Source of the DNA: Candidatus Anaerobutyricum avicola
GTDB lineage: Bacteria; Bacillota; Clostridia; Lachnospirales; Lachnospiraceae
DNA: 42,998 nucleotides
Assembly (NCBI GenBank): GCA_019113845.1
Contig: DXGQ01000020.1
Span: 1-42,998 of the forward strand
Direction: 5' to 3'
The translations under genes were made by a program, and so were the position numbers. The notes below the pieces were generated by a model. It saw only the letters and a list, made by a program, of their open reading frames with translations. It had not been told where the DNA came from and made no database searches. Below are positions 15,725 through 24,968 of this stretch, one piece after another (positions within the stretch are counted from its first letter, which is position 1; each line of letters opens with the position of its first letter).

Positions 15725-16555
15725 ATGAGTGAATGTACACATGACTGCAGTTCCTGCAGCGAAAATTGCGCAGAAAGACAGGCAAAACCGGAAGATTTCC
15801 GTGTGAAGTTAAGTGAAGGAAGTTCCGTAAAGAAAGTGATCGGCATCGTATCCGGAAAGGGCGGCGTCGGCAAGTCCATGGTGACGTCCCTGCTGGCCTG
15901 CGCGACCATGCGGGAAGGATATAAGACCGCGATTCTGGACGGCGACATTACAGGTCCTTCCATCCCGAAGGCTTTTGGCGTCCATGAGAATCTGGTGGGA
16001 AATATTGACGGCCTCATCGTGCCGGGCTCCACCGCCATGGGCATCGATATGGTTTCCGTTAACCTGCTGCTCGCCAATGAGACCGATCCTGTCATCTGGA
16101 GAGGTCCGGTGCTCGGCGGTGTGATCAAGCAGTTCTGGGGAGAGACGCTCTGGCAGAATATTGATTACATGTTTGTCGATATGCCTCCGGGAACCGGCGA
16201 CGTGCCGCTGACCATTTTCCAGTCCCTGCCGCTGGATGGCATCATCATCGTGGCTTCCCCGCAGGAGCTGGTCGGCATGATCGTGGAGAAGGCAGCCAAC
16301 ATGGCGCGGATGATGAACATCCCGATCCTCGGTCTGGTGGAAAACATGAGCTATGTGGAATGTCCGGACTGCGGAAAGAAGATTTACGTGTTCGGCGAGA
16401 GCCACATTGACGAGATCGCGGCGCAGTATCAGGTTCCGGTGCTGGCGAAGATCCCGATGGATCCGGAACTGGCGGCAGCCTGCGACGCAGGAAAGATAGA
16501 ATTTACAGAAAGAGACTATATGAAAGATGCGGTGGAGCTTCTGAAGAAGCTGTAA
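15725..16555 (+). CDS. Mrp/NBP35-family Fe-S cluster carrier ATPase
   Basis: This is a 276-residue P-loop ATPase that carries and delivers iron-sulphur clusters to apoproteins. The N-terminus holds a Cys cluster C4-x3-C8-x2-C11-x3-C15. The deviant Walker A is GKGGVGKS, DGDITGPSIPKAFG is the Mrp signature, and VDMPPGTGD is the Walker B region. The pair CPDC near residue 215 is the conserved CxxC that binds a bridging cluster in the dimer. The N-terminal Cys-rich extension resembles eukaryotic NBP35 more than short Mrp proteins. AAGAGAGG precedes the ATG. The gap after rpe has only a short hairpin (CTCTGT/ACAGAG), so the two may share a transcript. Confidence 0.92.
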   Translation: MSECTHDCSSCSENCAERQAKPEDFRVKLSEGSSVKKVIGIVSGKGGVGKSMVTSLLACATMREGYKTAILDGDITGPSIPKAFGVHENLVGNIDGLIVPGSTAMGIDMVSVNLLLANETDPVIWRGPVLGGVIKQFWGETLWQNIDYMFVDMPPGTGDVPLTIFQSLPLDGIIIVASPQELVGMIVEKAANMARMMNIPILGLVENMSYVECPDCGKKIYVFGESHIDEIAAQYQVPVLAKIPMDPELAAACDAGKIEFTERDYMKDAVELLKKL

Positions 16556-16558
16556 GAT

Positions 16559-16630
16559 CGCTGTGCGCATTTTCGGAAGAAAATGTGTCGGGCACAGCGC
16601 GCCGGCGGCAAAAAGGAAATGTCAGCCGGC
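16559..16630 (+). promoter_or_regulatory. Two strong hairpins between mrp and ftsH
   Basis: CGCTGTGC (16559-16566) pairs with GCACAGCG (16592-16599), and inside it CATTTTC (16568-16574) pairs with GAAAATG (16579-16585) around GGAA. Immediately after, GCCGGC (16601-16606) pairs with GCCGGC (16625-16630). Neither is followed by a T-run. They end 36 nt before ftsH and could be an RNA processing or stability element, or an inefficient terminator. Confidence 0.6.
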
Positions 16631-16666
16631 GTGTAAGCCGCATCATGGAGGAATGAAGAGGAATAA

Positions 16667-18751
16667 ATGAATAATAATAATCAGAACAATGACCCCAATA
16701 AGAGAAAGAATATCAGATCAGCGATCATTATGCTGGTGATCTGTCTGGGGCTTACCGTACTTTTTTCGACTGTGATGAACCGATATCGGAACGGGCAGCA
16801 GGAAAAGATCACGTATGACGAGTTTGTTGCCATGTTGGACAAAGATGAGATCAAGAGTGTCACATTGACGGACAGCCGGGTGCTCATTGAGCCGAAGGAG
16901 CAGGAGAATCCGCTGGTCAAGACCGTCTATTACACGGTGGTCTTTCCGGATTCGGAGCTGACCAACCGACTGCTGGCGGCGGATATTCAGTTTGAAAAAC
17001 AGGACGATTCCGGTTCTTCACTTTTTACGCAGATCGTGGTGGGCTGGATTCTTCCGTTCGCTCTCATCTACGCCATGATGTTCTTTGTCATGAGGGGCAT
17101 CGGCAAAGGCGGCGGTATGATGGGCGTCGGCAAGAGCAACGCCAAGGTGTATGTGGAAAAGAAGACCGGCGTCACATTTGCGGACGTAGCGGGGCAGGAC
17201 GAGGCGAAGGAGACGCTCACCGAGATGGTGGACTTCCTGCATAATCCGGGCAAATACACCAAGATCGGCGCAAAGCTGCCGAAGGGAGCTCTGCTGGTAG
17301 GCCCTCCGGGAACCGGTAAGACATTGCTTGCCAAGGCGGTCGCCGGTGAAGCAAATGTACCGTTCTTCTCGCTGAGCGGTTCTGACTTTGTGGAGATGTT
17401 CGTCGGCGTCGGCGCTTCCCGTGTCCGCGACCTGTTCAAGCAGGCGCAGTCCATGGCTCCGTGTATCATCTTTATCGACGAGGTGGACGCTATCGGTAAG
17501 AGCCGTGACACGGCCTACGGCGGAGGAAATGACGAGCGGGAACAGACCCTGAATGCCCTGCTGGCGGAGATGGACGGATTTGATTCTTCCAAGGGTCTTG
17601 TGATCCTCGCCGCAACCAACCGTCCGGAGGTGCTTGATAAGGCGCTCCTGCGTCCGGGACGTTTTGACCGGAGGGTCATCGTGGAGCGCCCGGACTTAAA
17701 GGGACGTATCGAGACATTGAAGGTACATGCGAAAAATGTATTGATGGATGATTCCGTTGACTTTGAGGAGATCGCTCTGGCGACTTCCGGAGCGGTGGGT
17801 TCCGATCTTGCCAACATGGTAAATGAGGCGGCCCTCGGCGCCGTCAAGGCGGGACGTTCCGTGGTGACGCAGCAGGATCTGATGGAGGCCGTGGAGGTCG
17901 TCATCGCCGGTAAGGAGAAGAAAGACCGGATCCTCGGCGAGGAGGAGAAACGGATTGTTGCTTACCATGAGGTGGGACATGCGGTGGCGATCGCCGTGCA
18001 GAAAAAGACGGAACCGGTACAGAAGATCACCATTGTTCCGAGAACGATGGGCGCCCTCGGTTACACCATGCAGATGCCGGAAGAAGAGCGTTACCTCATG
18101 AGCAAAGAACAGATGCTCAGCGAGCTGGTAGGACTGTTCGGCGGCCGTGCGGCGGAGGAAGTGGTTTTTGATTCTGTCACCACCGGCGCATCCAATGATA
18201 TTGAGCGTGCCACTCAGATCGCCCGTGCCATGGTCACCCAGTACGGTATGTCCGATGCGTTTGGGCTGATGGGACTGGAATCGGTGCAGAGCCGTTATCT
18301 GGATGGTCGTCCGGTCATGAACTGCTCTGATGCCACGGGAGCCCTCATTGATGAGGAAGTCAAGAAGATTCTGAAGGATGCTTATGATAAGGCGCTCGCC
18401 ATCATCCGCGAAAACCGCGCGGCCATGGATGAGATTGCCGCCTTCCTTCTGGAAAAAGAGACCATCTCCGGCAAGGAGTTTATGAATATCTTCCGCAAAT
18501 ACCGCAGGGAAGAACCGGAAAAATTGCCGGAAACCGCGTCGTCTGAAGACACGGCAACAACATCGGAATCGGCAAAAGAGGAGACAGGCGAAACGAAACA
18601 GCCGGAAACTGTGTCGTCTGAAGATGCGCCAACAACATTGGAACCGGCAAAAGAGGAGACAGGCGAAACGAAACAGCCGGAAACCGCATCGTCTGACGAT
18701 ACGGCAGAGACATTGGAACCGGCAAAAGCGGAGACAGAAGAAATAAAATAA
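16667..18751 (+). CDS. ftsH: ATP-dependent zinc metalloprotease FtsH
   Basis: This is a membrane-anchored AAA+ protease of 694 residues that degrades misfolded membrane proteins and unstable regulators. Two membrane segments (about 15-35 and 118-140) flank the extracytoplasmic domain. The AAA+ module has Walker A GPPGTGKT (212-219), Walker B IIFIDEVD and the second region of homology ending RPGRFDR. The zinc protease motif is HEVGH (434-438). The last 74 residues (621-694) are an acidic, Thr/Glu/Lys-rich tail of three repeats, replacing the short variable tail usual in FtsH. The start is ATG 16667 with AGAGGAAT upstream. A terminator follows at 18818. Confidence 0.97.
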   Translation: MNNNNQNNDPNKRKNIRSAIIMLVICLGLTVLFSTVMNRYRNGQQEKITYDEFVAMLDKDEIKSVTLTDSRVLIEPKEQENPLVKTVYYTVVFPDSELTNRLLAADIQFEKQDDSGSSLFTQIVVGWILPFALIYAMMFFVMRGIGKGGGMMGVGKSNAKVYVEKKTGVTFADVAGQDEAKETLTEMVDFLHNPGKYTKIGAKLPKGALLVGPPGTGKTLLAKAVAGEANVPFFSLSGSDFVEMFVGVGASRVRDLFKQAQSMAPCIIFIDEVDAIGKSRDTAYGGGNDEREQTLNALLAEMDGFDSSKGLVILAATNRPEVLDKALLRPGRFDRRVIVERPDLKGRIETLKVHAKNVLMDDSVDFEEIALATSGAVGSDLANMVNEAALGAVKAGRSVVTQQDLMEAVEVVIAGKEKKDRILGEEEKRIVAYHEVGHAVAIAVQKKTEPVQKITIVPRTMGALGYTMQMPEEERYLMSKEQMLSELVGLFGGRAAEEVVFDSVTTGASNDIERATQIARAMVTQYGMSDAFGLMGLESVQSRYLDGRPVMNCSDATGALIDEEVKKILKDAYDKALAIIRENRAAMDEIAAFLLEKETISGKEFMNIFRKYRREEPEKLPETASSEDTATTSESAKEETGETKQPETVSSEDAPTTLEPAKEETGETKQPETASSDDTAETLEPAKAETEEIK
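18527..18748 (+). repeat. 75-bp in-frame tandem repeats encoding the FtsH tail
   Basis: Three copies (18527-18601, 18602-18676, 18677-18748) each encode 25 or 24 residues beginning PETASSEDT or a close variant and continuing with an [10 protein letters not shown]-like end. Copies differ by scattered substitutions, so the array is recent but not newly made. Confidence 0.9.
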
Positions 18752-18817
18752 GTCGTGCGCGGCAAATGATACCGGCTGCCGTGCCGGTACATCTGCCGAG
18801 ATAAAAAATATCTGATT

Positions 18818-18851
18818 CCCGGGGATCCTTTGTGGATTTCCGGGTCTTTTT
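18818..18851 (+). terminator. Terminator of ftsH
   Basis: CCCGG (18818-18822) pairs with CCGGG (18840-18844), with inner pairing of GATCC and GGAT. TCTTTTT follows. Upstream, TACCGG/CCGGTA forms a smaller stem. Confidence 0.75.
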
Positions 18852-18993
18852 GTACGATACGTCCGATAGGCGGCCGCCATGCCTGTATGGCTGTCTGTTG
18901 GGCAACGGACACCGGCCGGGAACAATTGCCAAAGAAAAAAGAAAGCGGATGCAGGCCGCATACAATATATAAGAACAGGAGGGAGAGACTGCC

Positions 18994-20889
18994 ATGTTTG
19001 ATATTCAGGAGGAATTAAAAAAGCTGCCTGCCAAACCGGGGGTTTATCTGATGCACAATGCTCAGGACGAGATTATTTATGTGGGCAAGGCGCGGGTACT
19101 CAAAAACCGGGTGCGGCAGTATTTTCAGAGCAGTTATAAGCGAAGTGTGAAGATAGAGCATATGGTTTCTCATATCGCATATTTTGAATATATCATCACG
19201 GACTCGGAGCTGGAGGCGCTGGTTCTGGAGTGCAACCTGATCAAGGAACACAGGCCGCATTACAACACCATGCTGAAAGACGATAAGAGCTATCCGTATA
19301 TCCGGGTGACGGTACAGGAAGAGTATCCCCGGATTCTTTTCTGCAGAAATGTAAAGAGAGATAAGGCAAAGTACTTCGGACCTTACACGAGCGCAGGCGC
19401 GGTGAAGGAGACGATTGAGTTGATCCACAAGGTATATAAGATCCGGAACTGCCACCGGGTTCTGCCGCGGGATATCGGAAAGGAAAGGCCGTGTCTCTAC
19501 TATCAGATCAGACAGTGTGACGCTCCCTGCCAGGGGTACATTTCCAGAGAACAGTACCGGGAAAGTGTGGAGCAGGCCCTGCGTTTTCTGAATGGAGACG
19601 ATAAAAAGATCCTGAACGATCTGGAAGAAAAAATGAAGGCGGCGGCCGCGGCCATGGAATTTGAGGAGGCGGCGGAGTACCGGGACCTGATCAACAATGT
19701 GAAACGGATTGGAGAGAAGCAGAAGATCAACGATACCGGTGGGGACGACCGGGATATCATCGCGCTGGCCAAGGCGGGCGACGAGGCGGTGGTCTCCATC
19801 TTCTTTATCCGAAATGGAAAGCTGCTGGGAAGAGATCATTTTCATATGGGCGGCATCGGGGACAGCGAGAAGAGTGAGATCCTGATGGACTTTGTAAAGC
19901 AGTTTTATATGGGAACGCCGTTTATCCCGAGAGAGATCCTTTTGCAGGAGGAGGTGCCGGACAGCGAGATCCTCGAGAAATGGCTGTCAGATAAGCGGGG
20001 AGGCAAAGTGAGCCTTCTCACACCGAAACGGGGTACCAAACATAAGATGATGGAGCTTGCTTACAAAAATGCGCAGAATGTTCTGATCAAAGACAGCGAA
20101 AAATTAAAGAGGGAGGAACACCGCACCATCGGCGCCGTCCACGAGCTGGAACAGCTGCTGGGTATCCGGGGGCTGAACCGGATGGAAGCTTTTGATATCT
20201 CCAATACCAATGGCTATGAAAATGTGGCGTCCATGGTTGTTTTTGAAAAAGGAAAAGCGAAAAAGAGTGATTACCGCAAGTTCAAGATCCGCACGGTGGC
20301 GGGACCGGATGATTACCGGTGCATGGAGGAGGCGCTCACCCGGCGTTTCTCTCACGGGATCCGGGAGAAGGCGGAGCGGGAAGAAAAGGGACTGGATACA
20401 GACCTTGGAAGCTTTACCCGTTTTCCGGATATCCTGATGATGGACGGCGGCAAGGGGCAGGTCAATGTGGCGCTTCGGGTGCTGGAAGATCTGGGGCTGT
20501 CCATACCGGTCTGCGGAATGGTGAAGGATGATTTCCATCGCACGAGAGGTCTTTATTATAACAATGAGATTATTCAGTTTCCGAAAAACTCAGAGGCATT
20601 TCGCATGATCACCCGCCTGCAGGACGAGGCGCACCGCTTTGCCATCGAATACCACAAAAGTCTGCGGAGCAAGGGACAGGTCCACTCGGTCCTTGACGAT
20701 ATCAAAGGCGTGGGCCCGGCGAGAAGAAAGGCGCTCATGCGTCATTTCAAAGATATTGAAAAGATCCGCCAGGCATCCCGGGAGGAACTGATGGAGGCGG
20801 ACGGGATCACCGCCCGTGTAGCAGACGAAATATTTTCCTTTTTTCACGAAAGTGCCGCTGTAAAAAAAGAACCCACTGTGATACAATGA
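18994..20889 (+). CDS. uvrC: Excinuclease ABC subunit C
   Basis: UvrC makes the two incisions in nucleotide excision repair after UvrAB marks the lesion. The 631-residue protein has the N-terminal GIY-YIG nuclease (residues about 13-95, [19 protein letters not shown]). A Cys-rich stretch near 160-180 follows, then the UVR domain that binds UvrB (about 205-240), an RNase H-like C-terminal nuclease, and tandem helix-hairpin-helix motifs at the end (about 570-620, [14 protein letters not shown]). The length is normal. AGGAGGGAGAG precedes the ATG. The stop codon forms part of the palindrome in front of hprK. Confidence 0.96.
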   Translation: MFDIQEELKKLPAKPGVYLMHNAQDEIIYVGKARVLKNRVRQYFQSSYKRSVKIEHMVSHIAYFEYIITDSELEALVLECNLIKEHRPHYNTMLKDDKSYPYIRVTVQEEYPRILFCRNVKRDKAKYFGPYTSAGAVKETIELIHKVYKIRNCHRVLPRDIGKERPCLYYQIRQCDAPCQGYISREQYRESVEQALRFLNGDDKKILNDLEEKMKAAAAAMEFEEAAEYRDLINNVKRIGEKQKINDTGGDDRDIIALAKAGDEAVVSIFFIRNGKLLGRDHFHMGGIGDSEKSEILMDFVKQFYMGTPFIPREILLQEEVPDSEILEKWLSDKRGGKVSLLTPKRGTKHKMMELAYKNAQNVLIKDSEKLKREEHRTIGAVHELEQLLGIRGLNRMEAFDISNTNGYENVASMVVFEKGKAKKSDYRKFKIRTVAGPDDYRCMEEALTRRFSHGIREKAEREEKGLDTDLGSFTRFPDILMMDGGKGQVNVALRVLEDLGLSIPVCGMVKDDFHRTRGLYYNNEIIQFPKNSEAFRMITRLQDEAHRFAIEYHKSLRSKGQVHSVLDDIKGVGPARRKALMRHFKDIEKIRQASREELMEADGITARVADEIFSFFHESAAVKKEPTVIQ

Positions 20890-20905
20890 TGATATCATAT
20901 CATCA
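20887..20905. promoter_or_regulatory. Perfect 9-bp palindrome before hprK
   Basis: TGATGATAT (20887-20895) and ATATCATCA (20897-20905) are exact inverted repeats around one C. It overlaps the uvrC stop and sits just downstream of a weak promoter (TGTAAA, 17 bp, TACAAT near 20881-20886). The position fits an operator. A terminator role is unlikely because no T-run follows. Confidence 0.5.
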
Positions 20906-20947
20906 CTGAGGACAGGATTTTAAGAATGATCGATAAAGGAGCAAGGC

Positions 20948-21904
20948 ATGTATAAAGTAACATTAACACAGATTATCGAAAAAATGGAACTGAAAAATCT
21001 TCTGCCGGATATTGATACTGACAGCATCAACGTCAATCAGTCCGGGGTCAACCGGATCGCACTGCAGCTGGCCGGTTTTTTTGAGCATTTTGACTCCGAG
21101 CGTATTCAGGTGATCGGCAAGGTGGAATACGCCTATCTGGAGCAGTTTGACGAGAAGCATATGATCCCGATCTATGAGAAGATCTTTGAGAGCAAGATCC
21201 CGTGTATCGTTTTCTGCCGGGGACTGGAACCGAGCGACGCGATGCTTGATATCGCGGAGCGCGCCGGTGTGCCGATCCTCATCACATCCATGACCACTTC
21301 GGACTTTATCGCCAGTGCGGTCCGCTGGCTCAGCGAACAGCTGGCGCCGCGCATCTCCATCCACGGCGTGCTGGTGGATGTGTACGGGGAGGGCGTCCTG
21401 ATCATGGGCGAGAGCGGTATCGGAAAGAGCGAGGCGGCTCTGGAGCTGATCCGCCGGGGACATCGCCTAGTGTCCGATGATGTGGTGGAGATCCGGAAGG
21501 TCAGCAACGATACGCTGATCGGAACTTCCCCGGACATCACGAGACATTTTATCGAGCTTCGTGGTATCGGTATCGTGGATGTAAAGAGCCTGTTCGGCGT
21601 GGAGAGTGTGATGCTGAACTCCAGCATCGACATGGTCATCCGCGTGGAGGACTGGAACAGAGAGGCGAATTACGACCGCCTCGGTCTGGAGGAGGACTAT
21701 ATCGAGTTCCTCGGCAATAAAGTGGTCTGCTACTCCATTCCGATCCGTCCGGGCCGCAATCTGGCTGTCATCGTGGAGTCCGCCGCGATAAACTTTCGCG
21801 CCAAAAAAATGGGCTATAATGCCGCGCAGGAGCTTTATAACCGTGTGACCTGCAGTCTTAAAAAATCACAGGAAGAGGATGAGCAGGAATCCGGGACGAA
21901 ATAA
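20948..21904 (+). CDS. hprK: HPr kinase/phosphorylase
   Basis: This bifunctional enzyme phosphorylates and dephosphorylates Ser46 of HPr and Crh, setting carbon catabolite repression. The 318 residues match the family length. The N-terminal domain (about 1-130) precedes a P-loop, GESGIGKS (154-161), followed by the family's active-site HRLVSDDVVEI and the signature LRGIGIVDVKSLFG. AAAGGAGC precedes the ATG. It leads the run ROK kinase-murB-rapZ-whiA-HPr. The last of these encodes an HPr-like protein that keeps the Ser46 target, making it a likely substrate. Confidence 0.96.
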   Translation: MYKVTLTQIIEKMELKNLLPDIDTDSINVNQSGVNRIALQLAGFFEHFDSERIQVIGKVEYAYLEQFDEKHMIPIYEKIFESKIPCIVFCRGLEPSDAMLDIAERAGVPILITSMTTSDFIASAVRWLSEQLAPRISIHGVLVDVYGEGVLIMGESGIGKSEAALELIRRGHRLVSDDVVEIRKVSNDTLIGTSPDITRHFIELRGIGIVDVKSLFGVESVMLNSSIDMVIRVEDWNREANYDRLGLEEDYIEFLGNKVVCYSIPIRPGRNLAVIVESAAINFRAKKMGYNAAQELYNRVTCSLKKSQEEDEQESGTK

Positions 21905-22001
21905 CAGATTCCCGGAAAGTTGTGGGAGCATAAGAGAGAAATGTCTGCGGTGATCCTGGCAACAAACAGCAGCGTCACGGCAGCGGGAAAGGAAGAATAT
22001 T

Positions 22002-22943
22002 ATGAAAAAATATGCATTTGGAGCGGATATCGGAGGAACAACCGTCAAGCTTGGTCTGTTTACAGTGGAAGGTGAACTTCTGGATAAGTGGGAGATTCCG
22101 ACGAGAACAGGCGGCGAGTACGATATTCTGCAGGATGTGGCGGATTCCTGCCGGGAAAAGATGGAGCAGAAAGGACTTTCCGCAGATACGTTTGCCGGCA
22201 TCGGTATCGGTGTGCCGGGACCGGTGCGGGAGGACGGTTCTGTGGATGTCTGCGTTAATCTCGGCTGGGGAAAGAAGCAGGTCAGAGATGAGATGGCGGC
22301 GGCGCTCGGCATGGCAGTCGCTGTGGCCAACGATGCCAATGTGGCAGCCCTCGGCGAGATGTGGCAGGGCGGCGGCAAAGGCTATGAAAATGTAGTCATG
22401 GTGACGCTTGGTACCGGTGTCGGCGGCGGGATCATCGTGGGAGGAAAAGTGATCTCCGGCGCGCACGGTTACGGCGGAGAGATCGGGCACATGTGCATCA
22501 ATACGCACGAGACGGAGTACTGCAACTGCGGGAAGAAGGGCTGTCTGGAACAGTATGCTTCGGCTACCGGTATTGTCCGCATGGCAAAGAAAGCGCTGGC
22601 GGCATCGGAGGAGGATACGGTACTGCGTCGGGCGGATTCACTGACAGCAAAGGATGTGCTCGACGCGGCAAAGTTCGGGGATGCGTTTGCGGTTCGTCTG
22701 ACGGAAGAGTTCTGCCGGAGACTGGCGAGGGGGCTGTCCTTCATTTCCTGCGTGACCGACCCGGATATCTTTGTCATCGGCGGCGGCGTCTCCAAAGCGG
22801 GAGAGATCATCACAAAAACAGTGGAAAAACATTTCGCGGACTTTGTTTTCGGAAGTCAGAAAGATACAAAATTTGGTCTTGCAATTCTGGGAAATGATGC
22901 AGGAATTTACGGATGTGCGAAATTAATCATTGAAAACGCATAA
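22002..22943 (+). CDS. ROK-family glucokinase
   Basis: This 313-residue sugar kinase likely phosphorylates glucose to glucose 6-phosphate using ATP. The N-terminal phosphate loop is DIGGTTVKLGLF. The ROK signature includes VTLGTGVGGGIIVGG, with GHMCIN and the zinc-binding set His then CNCGKKGCLE, which follows the CxCGxxGCxE pattern. There is no N-terminal helix-turn-helix, so it is an enzyme rather than a ROK repressor. Its place beside hprK links it to carbon control. The start has AAAGGAAG. A clear terminator follows. The family also contains fructo-, allo- and N-acetylmannosamine kinases, so glucose specificity is inferred. Confidence 0.9.
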   Translation: MKKYAFGADIGGTTVKLGLFTVEGELLDKWEIPTRTGGEYDILQDVADSCREKMEQKGLSADTFAGIGIGVPGPVREDGSVDVCVNLGWGKKQVRDEMAAALGMAVAVANDANVAALGEMWQGGGKGYENVVMVTLGTGVGGGIIVGGKVISGAHGYGGEIGHMCINTHETEYCNCGKKGCLEQYASATGIVRMAKKALAASEEDTVLRRADSLTAKDVLDAAKFGDAFAVRLTEEFCRRLARGLSFISCVTDPDIFVIGGGVSKAGEIITKTVEKHFADFVFGSQKDTKFGLAILGNDAGIYGCAKLIIENA

Positions 22944-22961
22944 ATATTTGGCGTTTTATAT

Positions 22962-23000
22962 AAAGGCAGACACAAAGTCTGCCTTTATTTCGTGTTTTTT
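22962..23000 (+). terminator. Terminator of the ROK kinase gene
   Basis: AAAGGCAGAC (22962-22971) pairs perfectly with GTCTGCCTTT (22977-22986), followed by a T-rich tract ending in T6 at 22995-23000. Confidence 0.9.
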
Positions 23001-23005
23001 AATTA

Positions 23006-23034
23006 TTGTGATTCCAGTAGAAGTAGAGTATCAT
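23006..23034 (+). promoter_or_regulatory. Promoter of the murB operon
   Basis: TTGTGA (23006-23011), a 17-bp spacer and TATCAT (23029-23034). The leader of about 115 nt contains two overlapping inverted repeats. Confidence 0.6.
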
Positions 23035-23058
23035 ATAGTATATAACTACATATGGTAT

Positions 23059-23107
23059 GGAAAATATCATTTTCCTCAAGGAATCAGAATAGACTTTCAT
23101 TGAGGAA
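23059..23107 (+). promoter_or_regulatory. Overlapping, mutually exclusive hairpins in the murB leader
   Basis: GGAAAA (23059-23064) pairs with TTTTCC (23070-23075). TTCCTCAA (23072-23079) pairs with TTGAGGAA (23100-23107). The two stems share TTCC (23072-23075), so only one can form. No T-run follows either, and the ribosome site at about 23147 is free of both. Confidence 0.5.
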
Positions 23108-23155
23108 GGCTGCCAGATGTCGTAAGAACGAGACTTGAAGTTAATAGGAGATATC

Positions 23156-24088
23156 ATGATACAGCAGGAATTCTGTCAGAAAATTAAACAACAGCTCACA
23201 ACAGGAACCCTTTTGGAACAGGAATTAATGAGCAGGCATACCAGCTTCAGAATCGGTGGCCCGGCGGATTATTTTGTAGAGCCGGCCAGTGTTGATGAGC
23301 TTGCAGGTGTACTGTCTTTAGCCCGCCAGGAGAAGGTTCCGTTTTTTATTGTGGGAAATGGCAGTAATTTACTCGTATCGGACGAAGGCTTCCGTGGGAT
23401 GATTGTTCATACGGGAGGCAGCCTGCGCAGCATTTCCGTGGAGGGTGATGTGATTTATGCTCAGGCGGGAGCACTGCTCGGCGCAGTTGCCGGTGCGGCG
23501 CTTGAAGCCGGACTCACCGGCATGGAGTTTGCCGCGGGGATTCCGGGTACTCTCGGTGGAGCGGTATGTATGAATGCCGGCGCGTACGGCGGAGAGATGA
23601 AAGATATTCTTCTGGATGCGGAAGTTCTGACACAGGACGGAGAGCGTCTGGTGATTCCGGTGGAGGAGCTTGATCTTTCCTACCGGCACAGTATCATTTT
23701 TGAGAAGAATTATATTGTGCTGGCGGCACATATTCGTCTCTCAAGGGGGGATAAAACACAGATTAGAAACAGAATGAATGAGTTGGCAGGGGCACGAAAG
23801 GAAAAACAGCCTTTGGAATACCCGAGTGCCGGAAGTACATTTAAGCGTCCGGAAGGTTACTTTGCCGGAAAGCTGATTCAGGATGCCGGACTCAAAGGAT
23901 ATACTGTTGGCGGCGCGCAGGTCTCCGAGAAGCACAGCGGTTTTGTGATCAATCGGGGAGGCGCCACAGCGGAGGAGGTCCGTTTTCTCATCAGACAGGT
24001 GCGCAGTAAGGTGAAGCAGCAGTTTGGTGTGGAGCTGGAACCGGAAGTCCGCATGCTGGGATTTACGGATACAGAGGTGACAAAGTGA
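23156..24088 (+). CDS. murB: UDP-N-acetylmuramate dehydrogenase
   Basis: MurB reduces UDP-GlcNAc-enolpyruvate to UDP-MurNAc with NADPH and FAD, an early cytoplasmic step of peptidoglycan synthesis. The 310-residue protein has the FAD-binding domain with TSFRIGGPADYF, VGNGSNLLVSD and GIPGTLGGAVCMNAGAYGGE. It also has the substrate domain with YRHSIIF and SAGSTFKRP, where Ser227 is the expected proton donor. It is the compact type found in Firmicutes. The ATG at 23156 has TAGGAG 6 nt away; a TTG seven codons upstream is less likely. It overlaps rapZ by GTGA, indicating coupling. Confidence 0.96.
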   Translation: MIQQEFCQKIKQQLTTGTLLEQELMSRHTSFRIGGPADYFVEPASVDELAGVLSLARQEKVPFFIVGNGSNLLVSDEGFRGMIVHTGGSLRSISVEGDVIYAQAGALLGAVAGAALEAGLTGMEFAAGIPGTLGGAVCMNAGAYGGEMKDILLDAEVLTQDGERLVIPVEELDLSYRHSIIFEKNYIVLAAHIRLSRGDKTQIRNRMNELAGARKEKQPLEYPSAGSTFKRPEGYFAGKLIQDAGLKGYTVGGAQVSEKHSGFVINRGGATAEEVRFLIRQVRSKVKQQFGVELEPEVRMLGFTDTEVTK

Positions 24089-24942
24089 GATTTGTGATAG
24101 TTTCCGGAATGTCGGGGGCGGGAAAAAGTACAGCCCTCCATATGCTGGAGGATATGGGATTTTTCTGTGTGGATAATCTGCCGGTGGCGCTTCTTCCCAA
24201 TTTCGGGCAGATCGCTTTTGACCGGAAGATCGATGTGAACCAGGTTGCCGTCACGGTGGACATTCGAAGCGGCGACGCCCTGGAAGGGCTGTCGGAGCAG
24301 TTGGATGTTCTGCGGGAAGTGGGGATCCGCTATGAGATCCTGTTTCTCGATGCCGATGACGCGACGCTCGTCATGCGTTACAAGGAGACCAGAAGAACCC
24401 ATCCGCTTGCGGGAGAAGGCCGCGTGGAGAGCGGGATTCTCGAGGAGCGCAGGCTCATTTCTTTCATTAAAGAGCAGGCGGATTATATTATAGACACTTC
24501 TTCCCTGCTTACCCGTGAACTGAAGCAGGAACTGGAGAAGATTTATGTCGGGGAGGAGAACTACGGTAACTTTATCGTGACCTTTCTCTCTTTTGGATTT
24601 AAATATGGGATTCCCGCTGATACGGATCTGGTCTTTGACGTCCGTTTTCTTCCGAATCCATACTATGACCCGGATCTGCGGGCGCTGACCGGCAATGACA
24701 AGGCGGTGCAGGACTATGTGCTCGGATGTGGGGACGCGCATATTTTCCTGGATAAGCTGGAGGATATGCTCAAGTTTCTGATTCCGTTGTATATGGATGA
24801 GGGAAAGTATCATCTGATCGTGGGCATCGGATGTACGGGAGGCAAGCATCGTTCCGTCACCATGACCAATGCGATTTATCAGAGGATGAAGAAGCTGCCA
24901 TACAGCATCCGCATGGAACATCGGGATATCACCAATGATTGA
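24085..24942 (+). CDS. rapZ: RapZ/YvcJ-family RNase adapter, nucleotide-binding protein
   Basis: This 285-residue P-loop protein starts with GTG within the murB stop (GTGA), with AGAGGTG as ribosome site. Walker A is GMSGAGKS (8-15), followed by the family's FFCVDNLP. The C-terminal domain has SFGFKYGIPADTDLVFDVRF, RFLPNP and IGCTGGKHRSV, a phosphate-binding pocket. In E. coli RapZ steers RNase E to GlmZ small RNA and senses glucosamine 6-phosphate. In Bacillus, YvcJ hydrolyses GTP and affects competence. Linkage to murB fits control of cell-wall precursor supply; the exact role in Clostridia is unproven. Confidence 0.93.
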   Translation: MRFVIVSGMSGAGKSTALHMLEDMGFFCVDNLPVALLPNFGQIAFDRKIDVNQVAVTVDIRSGDALEGLSEQLDVLREVGIRYEILFLDADDATLVMRYKETRRTHPLAGEGRVESGILEERRLISFIKEQADYIIDTSSLLTRELKQELEKIYVGEENYGNFIVTFLSFGFKYGIPADTDLVFDVRFLPNPYYDPDLRALTGNDKAVQDYVLGCGDAHIFLDKLEDMLKFLIPLYMDEGKYHLIVGIGCTGGKHRSVTMTNAIYQRMKKLPYSIRMEHRDITND

Positions 24943-24968
24943 TCATAAAACAGGGAGGCAGAAGTGAG

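Noticed and set aside
14974-16128. 384-codon minus-strand frame across rpe and mrp
   Set aside because: It spans two well-supported genes and their gap; no start signal or domain.
17696-18961. 421-codon minus-strand frame opposite ftsH
   Set aside because: Low-complexity Phe/Arg/Cys-rich product that mirrors the FtsH tail repeats and crosses its terminator.
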